45,846 bases of DNA from NCBI GenBank assembly GCA_003427395.1, contig BFEA01000271.1, forward strand, positions 875,299-921,144, in the 5' to 3' direction. The notes beneath the pieces were generated by a model that was given only the letters and a program-made list of their open reading frames with translations, ran no database searches and was not told the DNA's origin. Position numbers and translations under genes: made by a program. The DNA is from Chara braunii. Its lineage: Eukaryota; Streptophyta; Charophyceae; Charales; Characeae. Below are positions 21,247 through 31,584 of this stretch, one piece after another; within the stretch, counting starts at the first letter, position 1; every line of letters starts with the position of its first letter.

Positions 21247-22211
21247 TTAAACCACCAGTACTTGGCCCAGCTATTGAAGCCGAGCCTGAATATGCCCTGC
21301 GTGACGATTTTTGCCGAGCCTGCAGTGAATGGGAAAAAATACGGGACATTTGTATATTCAAGCAGGTGTCGCCCCTTATGCTGGACCTGCTGCCAGCAGA
21401 TGGAACGTAAACAGGCCGTCGTTTTCTTGTTTCCACTCAGGTGGCACCTGAAGCCTCACCAGGAGTGCAGCCAGTGCGGAAGATCTTCTTCAAAAAAAAA
21501 AAAAAAAAAAACGGGTGAAAAGGGAAACGAAGCTATGCACTCACATGACGCGTTTTACATCTAGATACATTTGGGAGAGTGTGAACGTTACACTGCCAGG
21601 CACTCAATGCTCCCCGTGTCCAACCGGGAGTCAGATCACAGAGTGCCAATGGTCTTCTTCAGAAAAAGCAAAAAAAAAAAAAAAGGTGAAAAGGGAAACC
21701 ATGCACTCACCTGTCGTGTTTCACATCCAGATACATCTGGGAGCGTGTGAACGTTATATTGCCAGGCATTTGATGCTCCCCGTGTCCAACGGGGAGTCAG
21801 ATCACGAAGTGCTAATGATGTTCTTCAGAAAAAGAAAAAGAAAAAAAAAAGTGAAACCAAGCTATGCACTCACGTGTCGCGTTTTACGTCGCGATACATT
21901 TGGGAGAGTGTGGACGTTACACTGCCTGGCATTCAATGCTCCCCGTGTCCAACGGGGAGTCTGACCACGAGGTGCCAACGATCTGTTTCATTTTATTTTT
22001 TTCTCCTTTTCGTTTCTGTTTTTCCCCTCGTTTATTTCAGTGTCCGTGCGTTTCCACATAGCACACCACCAGGACATCGTGCAGTCATTTTGGCCCGTTT
22101 CCATGGGGCCACCATCTCCCTCCCCCATTGCCATGCCAAGCCTTTGCCGAAGCGCGGGAAACGCGTAGCGTTAACACTAAGGGCCCCCTCACAAAAGTAC
22201 TGGTGGTTTAA
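21247..22211. repeat. Segment bounded by 17-bp inverted repeats
   Basis: TTAAACCACCAGTACTT at 21247-21263 is the exact reverse complement of 22195-22211. The tandem array at 21460-21990 lies between. I do not see matching target sites, so a transposon is only one reading. Confidence 0.55.
21465..21990 (+). repeat. Three ~165-bp tandem repeats separated by poly(A)
   Basis: ATGCACTCAC starts at 21535, 21701 and 21864 (periods 166 and 163). Each unit ends with a hairpin-forming CTCCCCGTGTCCAACGGGGAG (first copy: CCGGGAG) followed, except in the last, by TTCTTCAGAAAAAG and a poly(A) run. A partial unit ending TCTTCTTCAAAAA precedes the first. Confidence 0.85.
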
Positions 22212-22253
22212 GATCAAGGGTCCAACGAAGGTAAAAATCCTTTTGTGAGGGGG
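22184..22253. repeat. 14-bp perfect inverted repeat
   Basis: CCCCCTCACAAAAG (22184-22197) pairs with CTTTTGTGAGGGGG (22240-22253), with a 42-nt loop. It overlaps the right arm of the 21247/22211 inverted repeat, and could be a small foldback element. Confidence 0.8.
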
Positions 22254-23040
22254 ACATTCTGCTCCATTCACATCTTTTGGAGGCAGTGAGGTGACGCATT
22301 TGTCGAGGCCACCAGTTTGACGATAAGCGAGGTCTGACAAGTAGGGGTCCGATTTTTATTTATTTATTTATTTATTTCATTCTTATTTTTTTGCAAGTTG
22401 TTGGTCCCTCTCGTGCATTTCTGTTTTTTAGGTAGGATATTTTTCGGGTTCAGGGTTAGATTTAGAGGGTGTGTTTTTCAAGAATCTGGTTACGAAGGGT
22501 CTTATCAATTTAGTCGAGTCTCGAACTGTGGGTCGCTCATTCCTCTTTTCGATGAGGGCCTACGAGTCTGTCGTTGTTCGTTGTAGGGCGAACAATAATA
22601 CTTACTATTTGTCAATGGTGTAGATCGTCCTCCAGTTTCGAGGCGATTTGACCCTTCATGAGGGTCGGTTGACAACGAGCCAAAACGCGGCGTAGGGTCG
22701 CACCTGTTGCAGTGTCAGTGTTCACCAGTCTTGTCGATAGTGTCAATCATGTTGGTGGCATCGTCAATTTTCAGGTTTGTGCCACATTTTTTTAATTTTT
22801 ACTACATATCGGTCGTGTTCGAGAGCATGAGCTTGTATGTGTCTTTTCTGTCTCTTTCTTGTAACTTGTATATCTTATCGGATGTGAGTGGGTTCGTCTC
22901 TTTCATGAGACTTGTGAATGTAAAGTGTAATGAGATAATTGGACCTCCATCTTTAGCTCACCATATTACAGTGGATAAAATGTGTTATTCATAGACACTT
23001 TCATTTCTTCGGGTGGTAACCACTATAAAGATAATACTAC
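22254..23040. other. Unassigned T-rich DNA
   Basis: Contains (TTTA)n at about 22357-22378. Short open frames only; nothing recognised. Confidence 0.5.
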
Positions 23041-25790
23041 AGTTGAATGGTTGTATTGACGCTTAATGAACATTCGGTTTGACAAAGATGACGGATTCAA
23101 TAACTTGGTATAATTGTGGTGTGGCGGGGCACATCTTGAGGGATTGTCCTCAATATTAGTAGAATCATAGAGTCACCACAGGTGCCAACGAAACTCCTCT
23201 GCTAGCACTATAGGCACTACATGCTCCGACCAACTACACCCATGCACTTGTGCAAGCGTATCAACAGGCTGGTATAAGGGGTATGCGTCTCGTAGCGACT
23301 TTTGAAAAGCCAATCGGGAGAAGCAAGACAAATGTTATGCGTATGTTGATCAAGCGGATGAGCATGATGCTAAAGAATAATTGAAGTTGGAACAAGAAGA
23401 GAAGGAGCAAAAAACAAGGAAAAACAAAAGAGTGGGGAGACGTTTTAAATAAGGGTAGGAATTTTTTTGGAGAACAAAATTTTATCTTCGTACGGGGGCT
23501 ATTTGTCGGGTTCGAAACCAAGTACATCCGCCCAGGTTAACGATAAGGAGAAAAGCAAGAAGAATGAGGAGATGGGGAAGCTAAGGAAATAAATGTCCAA
23601 TTCATAAAAAGGTTGAACAAGGAGGTCTCTAAGAATGAAAGTTTGATCGACTGACTTTTGAAGGAGAACGATGAGTTGAGAAAGAAAATGAACGAGGTCA
23701 AAAATCCTATAGAAGATAGTATCGTCAGTTTGAGAAATGAGATTCAAGAGATAAAGGGAAGGGAAGTCGGCGGTATGGAGGGGCTTAAGCAGAGCTCAGC
23801 TTGCTACGGAAGCAATCCGAGAACTCAAAAGGAAGGTAATGTAGTGGATGGACGAGACTCTCCACCCTCGAAATAAAAGGGGCGCGATTGTTATGAAAAC
23901 GTCAGAGTGCAGTACAGGGTGCAAATAAAAAATAAGTAGTGTTGAAACTCACAAGCAAGCGAGGTTCAAGCGGGAAGTACAAAACATAAGAGATTTGAAA
24001 TATTGTCGATATCGTGAGGTGGAGGTCTTAAGCTATAAGAGAGTTGCGGTGGAGGGCAAAAAAATCAAAGCGAAAGCGGAAAGGGTGGTGACAGAGACAA
24101 AAAGGTTTGAGGCTGAGGCGAAGGTTGCAAAACTTAAATAACAGATGGGTAGACTTACTACCGGTGGAGAACATAATTGTGGTCAGGCAACCAATCTCAA
24201 AGAGAAGATGAATGTTGTGTATGGAAACCCGCTAATAAGGAGAGGAAAACCGAGAAGGATGTCAGTGGGGGTATCAAGGTCTTACTTAACAAGGGGAACT
24301 TAAGATCAATGACATGTTTTATTTCCTGAAGGAAGAGCGTAAGCGGTTTGAGACTTTGAAGAATGACGGTCTCGAACCACTTTGTAAAGCTATGAGAATC
24401 GTGTACAAAATGATCGACATCTCTGTGGACGAGATGACATTGAAAAAAAAAAAATTTATGATTTGGGAAGGTGAATGAGACAATAGAGGTTTCTGAAGAT
24501 GGTCTCTAGCATGTTGGCTCGACGAAAGATGATAAAGGTAAGTGTGTTGTTGGGACGAAGACTTATGATAAGAAGCATGAATTTTGTTATAGTGTGTTGT
24601 CAAACGTGATCAAGCTATGGGGCATCATGAATGTTTGTTCGTCTTCTTTACACTCGTCTATCTACTCTGGTTTTCATGTGGATGAGTCGAAGGAATGTAT
24701 ACTACGAGAAATTGCGCTCTTTCTTATTTTGTTCTGATAAGTTTCGTGAGTGTCTAAGCTGATATTTTACTTGGAGTAGATTGAAAAGAATGTTCAGGGT
24801 ATGAATAATTGCTCTATCCGTTAGTTCAAGTTACAGTTTTTCCACGGAGTAAGCAAATTTATGTCATGACCATGAGTAGGACTTTGCAGATGCGATGGCG
24901 GAAACATGTTCATCGGGTCTGAAATTAAAATGTTTTATAGAAGGAAAAACGGAGCCACAAGTTGTATAACTGGTTAAAAATAAGTGAAATTGGGTATGTT
25001 GCACTGCCTCTGATGTTCTATACGGATGAAAATTTGTTTGAAATAGAGAGTTTTGTTATTAGGTTGGCAAGTCCGCATCTCAACAGTAGAGATAAGTCTC
25101 TAAAAATTTGAAGGAGAAAACTCGAAAGGGAGAGTGTTTGACAATGAAAAAGCGAAGAAGGGGCGAAGCATGGTAAAGTGGGGAGTGATACTAATCTCGA
25201 ATTCCTTTCAGACATGGGACAATAATCATATAATCTTTTACAAATCATAAATGAAATCAGAAAGGGCGGTAAAACCCATATCCGTATCGTTTGTATTGAT
25301 GAAGATTTAATGATCAATAAGTGAAAGGTTGTAAAAAGTTGTCATGATATGTCAATGATTATAACAAAAATTCGAGAAAGAAAGATTGAGAAAGGAGAAA
25401 GGCTGGTTAAGGAATGAGGTGACAATTTTTTTTCGAGTCAATAATATCGTTTTTTTTTTTTTTTTTTTTAGAAAAAATATATATAAAAGAAAGGTTCTAT
25501 ACTTGTTATTTCTCGATAAGGTTATTGTCGTGAGTGATGATAATTTGTGTCTCATCGACACTTCCTCAACTTGGATATGTCATCTATAAGGGGATCAATC
25601 CCCTATAGCCATGAGGATGTGATTATACTCCTGCATCTGAATGTGTTTTATGCAGCGGTGCAAAAATACAAACTATCGCAATTTTCTACACCTCTCCATG
25701 AACATGTTAAGATTCAGGCTAAATTCAATCCTCTTTGTTGGTCGGACTACGACTCTACCACGTCTATGAATGATCATGTAATATAATGAA
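23041..25790 (+). pseudogene. Decayed gag-like / coiled-coil ORF relic
   Basis: The + strand keeps protein-like sense broken by many stops and shifts. At 23107-23154 it reads WYNCGVAGHILRDCP, a CCHC zinc knuckle whose first Cys has become Trp, as in retroelement gag proteins. Next come charged heptad-like stretches (LLKENDELRKKMNEVKNPIE, 23658-23720; KKIKAKAERVVTETKRFEAE, about 24058-24120; KRFETLKNDGLEPLCKAM, about 24340-24395). I do not recognise the full protein. No LTRs or RT are visible nearby. Likely an old retroelement or repeat-family gene remnant. Confidence 0.5.
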
Positions 25791-26840
25791 TATGATGTTG
25801 TTGTTGTTTTTTCAATTATTATGCATTAGTAACACATCTATTGTCGTTCGTCATAATTGACCCACACCTTCCTTAGGTGTTAAATGTTATGTCGTTCGTG
25901 CATAATCGTTTAAATAAAACTTACATCTTTACCAAACGTTGAAGAGTTTATCAGACTTACATATATACCATACGTGAATAATTTTATTATATTTACAACC
26001 TGTGTAGCACATTGAACATGTTCGAAGCTTTTCCAAACATTCGAACATGTTCGGGTGTTCGACTAAACGTCTCCCGAACGTGTTTGGCCAAACATATTTA
26101 AAAAAATATATATATATTTTTTATTTTTACCTCAAATTTTGTACAAATTTAAGCATACCTCTCAGACACAAGTTGTTTGTATTATTATTTTACATAACAT
26201 ATATGTTTTTCATATTTTTATGCGAATTTTTTTTTTATATATATATTTTATGTTTCCGTTCGGAGGGTTTTGGCGCTCGTTCTCCGAATGTTCGGGTTCG
26301 CTCACCGAATCCAAGCACGATGCTACATAACTTACAACTTTATCAGACGGGAACGAATTCACAACGGTTAATGTAGTGTTAAACAAACTTATATTTTTAT
26401 CAGATGCAAAGGAATTTACAGATTTATATTTTTATCATACGGGGAGAAATTTACCAAATTTACATTTTTATCATACGCGGAGAATTTTACCACGGCTAGT
26501 ATAGTGAGTTTTATGGTAACAAATGTCATATCTTTATTTGCATTGTTGTAAAAGTTGTATCATTCAATGATTATGTTTCTTGTGGGTCTAACAAACTGGA
26601 TAGTAAAAAACAAAGGGGCAAAGAAATGTAAATGACTTATCTAAAGCATCCTTATGAGTTAGCTTACGCAAGTGTGTTACCTATTTTTGAGTTATTATGA
26701 GCTTTTGCTAAGAAGTATCATTTGCGATTTTTATATACATGCATTTTTTCCCTAAAAATAAAATAAAATGCCCCATCTAATATAAGGGGCAACAATCCAA
26801 TTAGTTTTTTTTCGACAAGCATAAAAAACTAAATAGAATT
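25791..26840. other. AT-rich DNA with TTCG-rich palindromic patches
   Basis: Patches rich in CGAACATGTTCG and GTTCGGG at 26020-26090 and 26255-26310 flank an AT-rich core; the style resembles the hAT-like element at 30823-31584, but no terminal repeat is found. Repeated ATTTTTATCATACG.GGAGAA words occur near 26427-26476. No gene. Confidence 0.45.
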
Positions 26841-28249
26841 GTCAAAGAAATTGAAAAAAAACAAAACTCGGAGAGGGGGGGGTATTGACTCTGACCAAAG
26901 CCAATATCACATGCAGCAGGGTGAGGAGAGAGCGAACTTAGGGACCAATAGAAAGGTAAGGAGAAGAGCTGGGAGGCAAAAATGCACTCAACCGCTCTGT
27001 TTGTCGGTCGGGTTATTGGACTAATACTTAGTCATCTACCTCTACCCTTCATCCCCCCTCCCCCTAAGTTGAGTACCCTCGTCATGCTGCTCATCGTTTA
27101 TTTTTCCTTACAATTTTCACCATTTTCGAGTATTCTTATAGTTCATAATTTACAAACATGCTTCCCCCCCCCCTGCCCCCCCCCCTCAACTTTGAATGTG
27201 TAAACGCTTCCTTGTTCCTCGCCTCCTCCCCCCATCCTAAACTGTTCATATGTGATTGCCCCCTCGCCACCCCACGCTCCCCCCCCCCAAACTGTTAATG
27301 TGCAACTCCTACGTCCATTTCCAAAAACAAAAATCATTAGTGGAACAACAGATATGTTGTGGCCTTAGTTTAAGTTTACGAATGATTGTCTATACAAGTG
27401 TTTGTATGGTAGCGTGATGTAAGACGCAAATCCACCTACGAAGGATATCATAGACTTTGTTTGACTTTTGTTAAACCACCATTACCTTTCTCATACATTG
27501 GCTGCAAGCGAGGCCCCGTGAGTTTTCGAGGTCAGTAAGGCAACAAAGGTCACCAATTAAATTTATCAAACGCTGCCAGATGACGTCCCTTATGATCCTT
27601 GAACAATGTGGTATAATTCATATTGAATATATTCTCATTTTTCTAAACACCATGAAAGGTAGTGGTGATTTAAGAAAAAATAAAAAATAAAAAAATCATA
27701 CGTCAATTAGTATTCGTCTTTCTATGCTTGATCTACCCGTTTTTTTACCACGAAATATGAAAGGCTAAAAAAAAAAAATATTTTATGCATTCAGTTTCCT
27801 TTTTGGTTTATTGTGAGGAATAACAAATGTGTTTCCTGCAACGCACTTTGTTTCAACCGACTATGATAGTTTGGTTGATACCCCTGATCGGTATTAGTAA
27901 GGTTTATGACCAACATGGTATGTGAGTGTGGGTGTAGGTGGTTTGTGTTTGGTATATGGGTGTTGGCCATAGTCATTGCTGCTACTTGCAAGGGCGGTGG
28001 GGGAAGTGGATTGGAAGCGCAACTATTGGCAAAATGCTTGATATTTGTGTAAGTCGCCCCCCCCCCCAACCGCCCCCTGCACTTACGGTTCTACCCTACT
28101 CCCTGACCACCACTGATTAGGGTCGGCGACAACATACATTCTCTTAATTGTGAGAAATAGCTATGTTTGTGGGGGTCCCCTATATAGGCTTATGAATAGT
28201 AGCAGGTAGATAGTGAAATGTGAAATTGAGCTTAGTGAAAAAAGGGAAA
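26841..28249. other. AT-rich DNA with C-rich tracts
   Basis: Runs of C at 27165-27185, 27280-27290 and 28049-28060, with a loosely repeated AAACTGTTNATGTG (27239-27303). Several short frames result from these. No gene recognised. Confidence 0.5.
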
Positions 28250-28503
28250 AAAAAAGCAAATTGACCTTGTTTTGGTCAATGTGGTTGGATGGTACACACA
28301 TGTAACTGGTGGCAAAAAAGTGACGAGTTTGAATTCCGATTCAATCATACAAATGAAATAGTGTTAGGGATTAAAGTGATCTTCACCCATGTGGCTGAAT
28401 GATATACACATAACACTGTTGGAAAACATCTCATGAGTTCGAACCACAATGCAATAATACTAGGGGCAACACCGTTCCGGAAAAAAAAAAAAAAAAAAAA
28501 AAG
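28250..28503 (+). mobile_element. SINE with two tRNA-like heads and poly(A) tail
   Basis: Two successive units carry an A-box-like TGGTTGGATGG / TGGCTGAATGA and, about 35-45 nt on, a B-box-like GAGTTTGAATTCC / GAGTTCGAACCAC (near 28327 and 28435). A 23-nt poly(A) closes the element at 28480-28502. This layout fits a tRNA-derived dimeric SINE. Confidence 0.55.
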
Positions 28504-30560
28504 GAAAGAACGCAAATGGAGTGTTAGACTTCTGTCGGACCAAATAACCTCCTTACAAGGGTATTTTACCATATTTTTGTAGTTCGAATGAACCACATCT
28601 GTAGTGATGATTGAGATAGTGGCGTGATTATCTTTACCTAACCCACGACCGGCTTTTAAAAGTCGGAACGACGGGCGTGCGTATGATTAGGTTAGAGTGT
28701 GTGGCCTCCCACTTGGAGGTGCGTGCTGTTTACCCGGACGTATGGCGGTTCTACAAATGGGCGGAGTGTCCTGTGATCTTGCACAATAGGGTAAACTACA
28801 GAAATACCAGATATTGATTAGTATGACGATGAACACTACTTGTAGGCGTACAAAGATTTACATTGTTATGACCGACGTCCGGGTTTACTGTCAGTGTTGT
28901 GGTTCGAGGTGATTTTCGTTGACTCATCGAAAGTGGCATTTGAGTCCGCGTCACATGGAACACATGAGGCGCATTGGTTGTTATGATTGTGTTTATCGGT
29001 AGGAATCGTCTACAACGTCGACTAGGTTTGTATAAATGGAGTTCAGCACGGGTAAAGGGTACGGGGTTTTGTCGCCAAATTAGTACAAGATACGATTCGA
29101 AGGTAGCCGTTTGCGTGGGTCTAGAGCGACAGTGGCACGACACAAGTAGCAGGGAGTGTGCACGACAAATGTAAACATAAACCGATCCTCTGCACAGTGG
29201 GTGCGGGAGTTCAACGATCATAAATTCGGTCGACAGACCAAAGCGTGGCCTTGGCGCATTATCGCAGGTCAGAGCAAGGCGCAAATATCCATTCACAAGT
29301 AATATCTCGCATACTGCATTCAGCCTTGGGCCTAACACTATTGGTTATGACACTTAACATTCGAGCGACTGATACAGGGATCAAGGCCAACGAGTGTCGA
29401 AGGAACGATGAAGCACGGTTGAAGGAAACCGAGGGGTTAAGGATATGGTGAAACTATTTCCTTTAGTTTTGTTATCGGCCTCGAGGCTGGACCTGACTGG
29501 TAGGATAAAAAATGTGTCAACATTCCCCCTCTCACCTCTCCTCTTTTTATTTATTTTATTACCTTGATTAGTCATATTTTGGGACCAGAACCGGTACCTG
29601 TCCTAGGACCAACAATGACCCAACGAACCCTGCTCAATTGGTATACCTATGAACTGTTGAAATACAGGTTCGAGTCGGTTAGCAGAGAACAGGTGAAGTG
29701 CAAAATTGCTAAAATGGTCGAACCTAGCTGTAATTATGGGCCGGTTCAGGCTGAAGGGACGTAGTGGGAGTTAGACATAGGAATAGTGGGTACAAAGAGG
29801 GAGGTAGACTACTTAAGATGAGAGGGCGGGGGCAGTCGGAAACGTTTTGACTGAGCCTATAACGCGAAGCGCTGTTGAACCATCAGGTAGGAAGCTACGT
29901 TAGATCACATAGGAGAGGAGGAATGAGGAGAAAGAGGGACCGAGGGAGCACTTACCTTGGAAGATCGGTGGTGTGAGATAAACCAGAAGTTGAGCAATGA
30001 TGTCAGACTACGCGCTAGTACTGCATGGCGTATGAGTTGGGGATGTATCTACCATACTTCTAGCAGTAAATTCATTCTCGTCTTACAAATTCGGTGAGTG
30101 GTGGGACGTTGTCATAGCCTCTCGTGTCACCATCAGAATCGTACTAATCGTTGTCAACTTGCTTGTCATCTGGATCCCAATTTGATCGTCTTAGTGGCTA
30201 TTACCTTCGATATCGGGCTACGTTGGGTGGTCTCGCTGATCGTAATGATGATCGTGGTGTAGATCGTGGAACAATCATCATCGTGCCTATCAGCATACTA
30301 TTCGTCTCCATCAACGTACTCGTAAACGCTCGACTTCATCATTGAGGTCAAACTACACAAATTGGTCGTCGTGTTCGTCAATATATTGATATTCGTTGGG
30401 ATGGTCACGAATGCGCTGTTTGCGGTCTCCCTTTCTCGTAGTCGTTACCTTTCTCGTAGTCTCCGTGGTGTCATGTGTTCCCGGTGGTTGTCTACCTCAC
30501 ACGGGCGTGGAGGAGGATGTATGAACCTGGTCGGGGTGTTGGCCAGATGCCTTTAAAAAA
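28504..30560. other. Unassigned DNA without recognised genes
   Basis: Includes a 180-codon - frame (28796-29338) and a 68-codon + frame (29245-29451), neither resembling a known family. From 30120 to 30420 the sequence is rich in GATCGT/ATCATC words like those in the chromovirus leader. Confidence 0.4.
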
Positions 30561-30561
30561 C

Positions 30562-30606
30562 GAGAGAGAGAGAGAGAGAGAGAGAAGGAGAGAGAGAGAG
30601 AGAGAG
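30562..30606. repeat. (AG)n microsatellite
   Basis: GA run with one GG interruption. Confidence 0.95.
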
Positions 30607-30834
30607 TAGACGACCTAACAGAGGGAGACAAGGCATGTAGCTAACAGTGATGTGCCTACCGGATTACAACGCAGCCTCATTCTCGACAGCATCCGACCAG
30701 AAAGATGGCTTGTATACGTTCTTTTTGTCCTATTATTATCCTTTTTCTTACTTATTACTACATTATTAGTTTCTTGGTAATTAGGTAGGAGACAAAGGGA
30801 GGAGAAAAAATGACCATATAATCAGGGTCACCAG

Positions 30835-30878
30835 CCCGTACGTACGGAGGTCCCCGGGCAGACCTCCGTACGTACGGG
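30835..30878. repeat. 18-bp perfect palindromic hairpin
   Basis: CCCGTACGTACGGAGGTC and its exact complement are separated by 8 nt, CCCGGGCA. Lies 12 bp inside the left end of the hAT-like element. Confidence 0.92.
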
Positions 30879-30938
30879 CGTTCGGGGTGCCGTATGGGGT
30901 CCAAACCCCATGGCATTCGGCCCCCGCCAAAAATTATT

Positions 30939-31318
30939 TCGGGGCCTAAAAATAATTATTTTTTTCTGAATTTGTTTTTTTGCGTTCTCTATGACATGAG
31001 GTACATGCCTGTAAATTTTCAAGTCATTTGGCTAAGCCAAATAAAAATTAAAAATCGCCAAAGATGGCAGTGTTAAAACGTGCTCGCCCACGTATTTTTT
31101 CACTTTTTACTTTTTGTTTTTACTTTAGTTCGGGGTCTAAACAATTTTATTATGTTTTGAAACTTTTTTAGTGGGTTTTGTATTATGTGAATTACACATC
31201 TGTAAATTTTCAGGTTATTTAGCTATGCCAAAAGAAAATGAAAAATCGCCAAAGATGGCGGTGTCGAAAACATGCTCGCACACTCACTAAATTTATTATT
31301 ATTTTTTTTATTATTTAT
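30939..31318. repeat. Two diverged ~190-bp direct repeats
   Basis: TTCGGGGYCTAAA starts at 30939 and 31129; both copies later share CTGTAAATTTTCA and AATCGCCAAAGATGGC. Confidence 0.7.
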
Positions 31319-31584
31319 TATTATTATTATTATTTGTTTTCCGTATTTTATTTTTATTTCAAATTTGGTAAGGAATTCGGATGTAATAATCAGGCAAAAC
31401 TTGTTTAATTTAGTTTTCTCCATAACATATTTTTTTTTCAGATTTGTTTGATGACCTTTTTTTTTTTTTTTTTTTTTTTTTGGTTCGCGTTCGGCCTGAA
31501 CGGCCGAACGCATCCCCAAGAGGTCCAATACGTTCGGGCGTTCGGGTTCGGGCGTTCGGCCCGTCCTGAACGCCAGTTACCCTG

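Larger units (their letters stand above)
30823..31584. mobile_element. Non-autonomous hAT-like element (762 bp)
   Basis: Starts CAGGGTCACCAGC and, read from the other end, CAGGGTAACTGGC: inverted ends beginning CAGGG, as in hAT elements. Flanking 8-mers CATATAAT (30815-30822) and CATATAAC (31585-31592) agree at 7 of 8 bases, the target-site length of hAT. Inside are an 18-bp-arm hairpin near the left end, a 10-bp-arm hairpin near the right end (31487-31511), CGTTCGGG repeats near both ends, and two ~190-bp direct repeats. No transposase. Confidence 0.68.

Noticed and set aside
28796-29338. 180-codon minus frame
   Set aside because: No motif, no family resemblance, no supporting gene structure; long only by chance.
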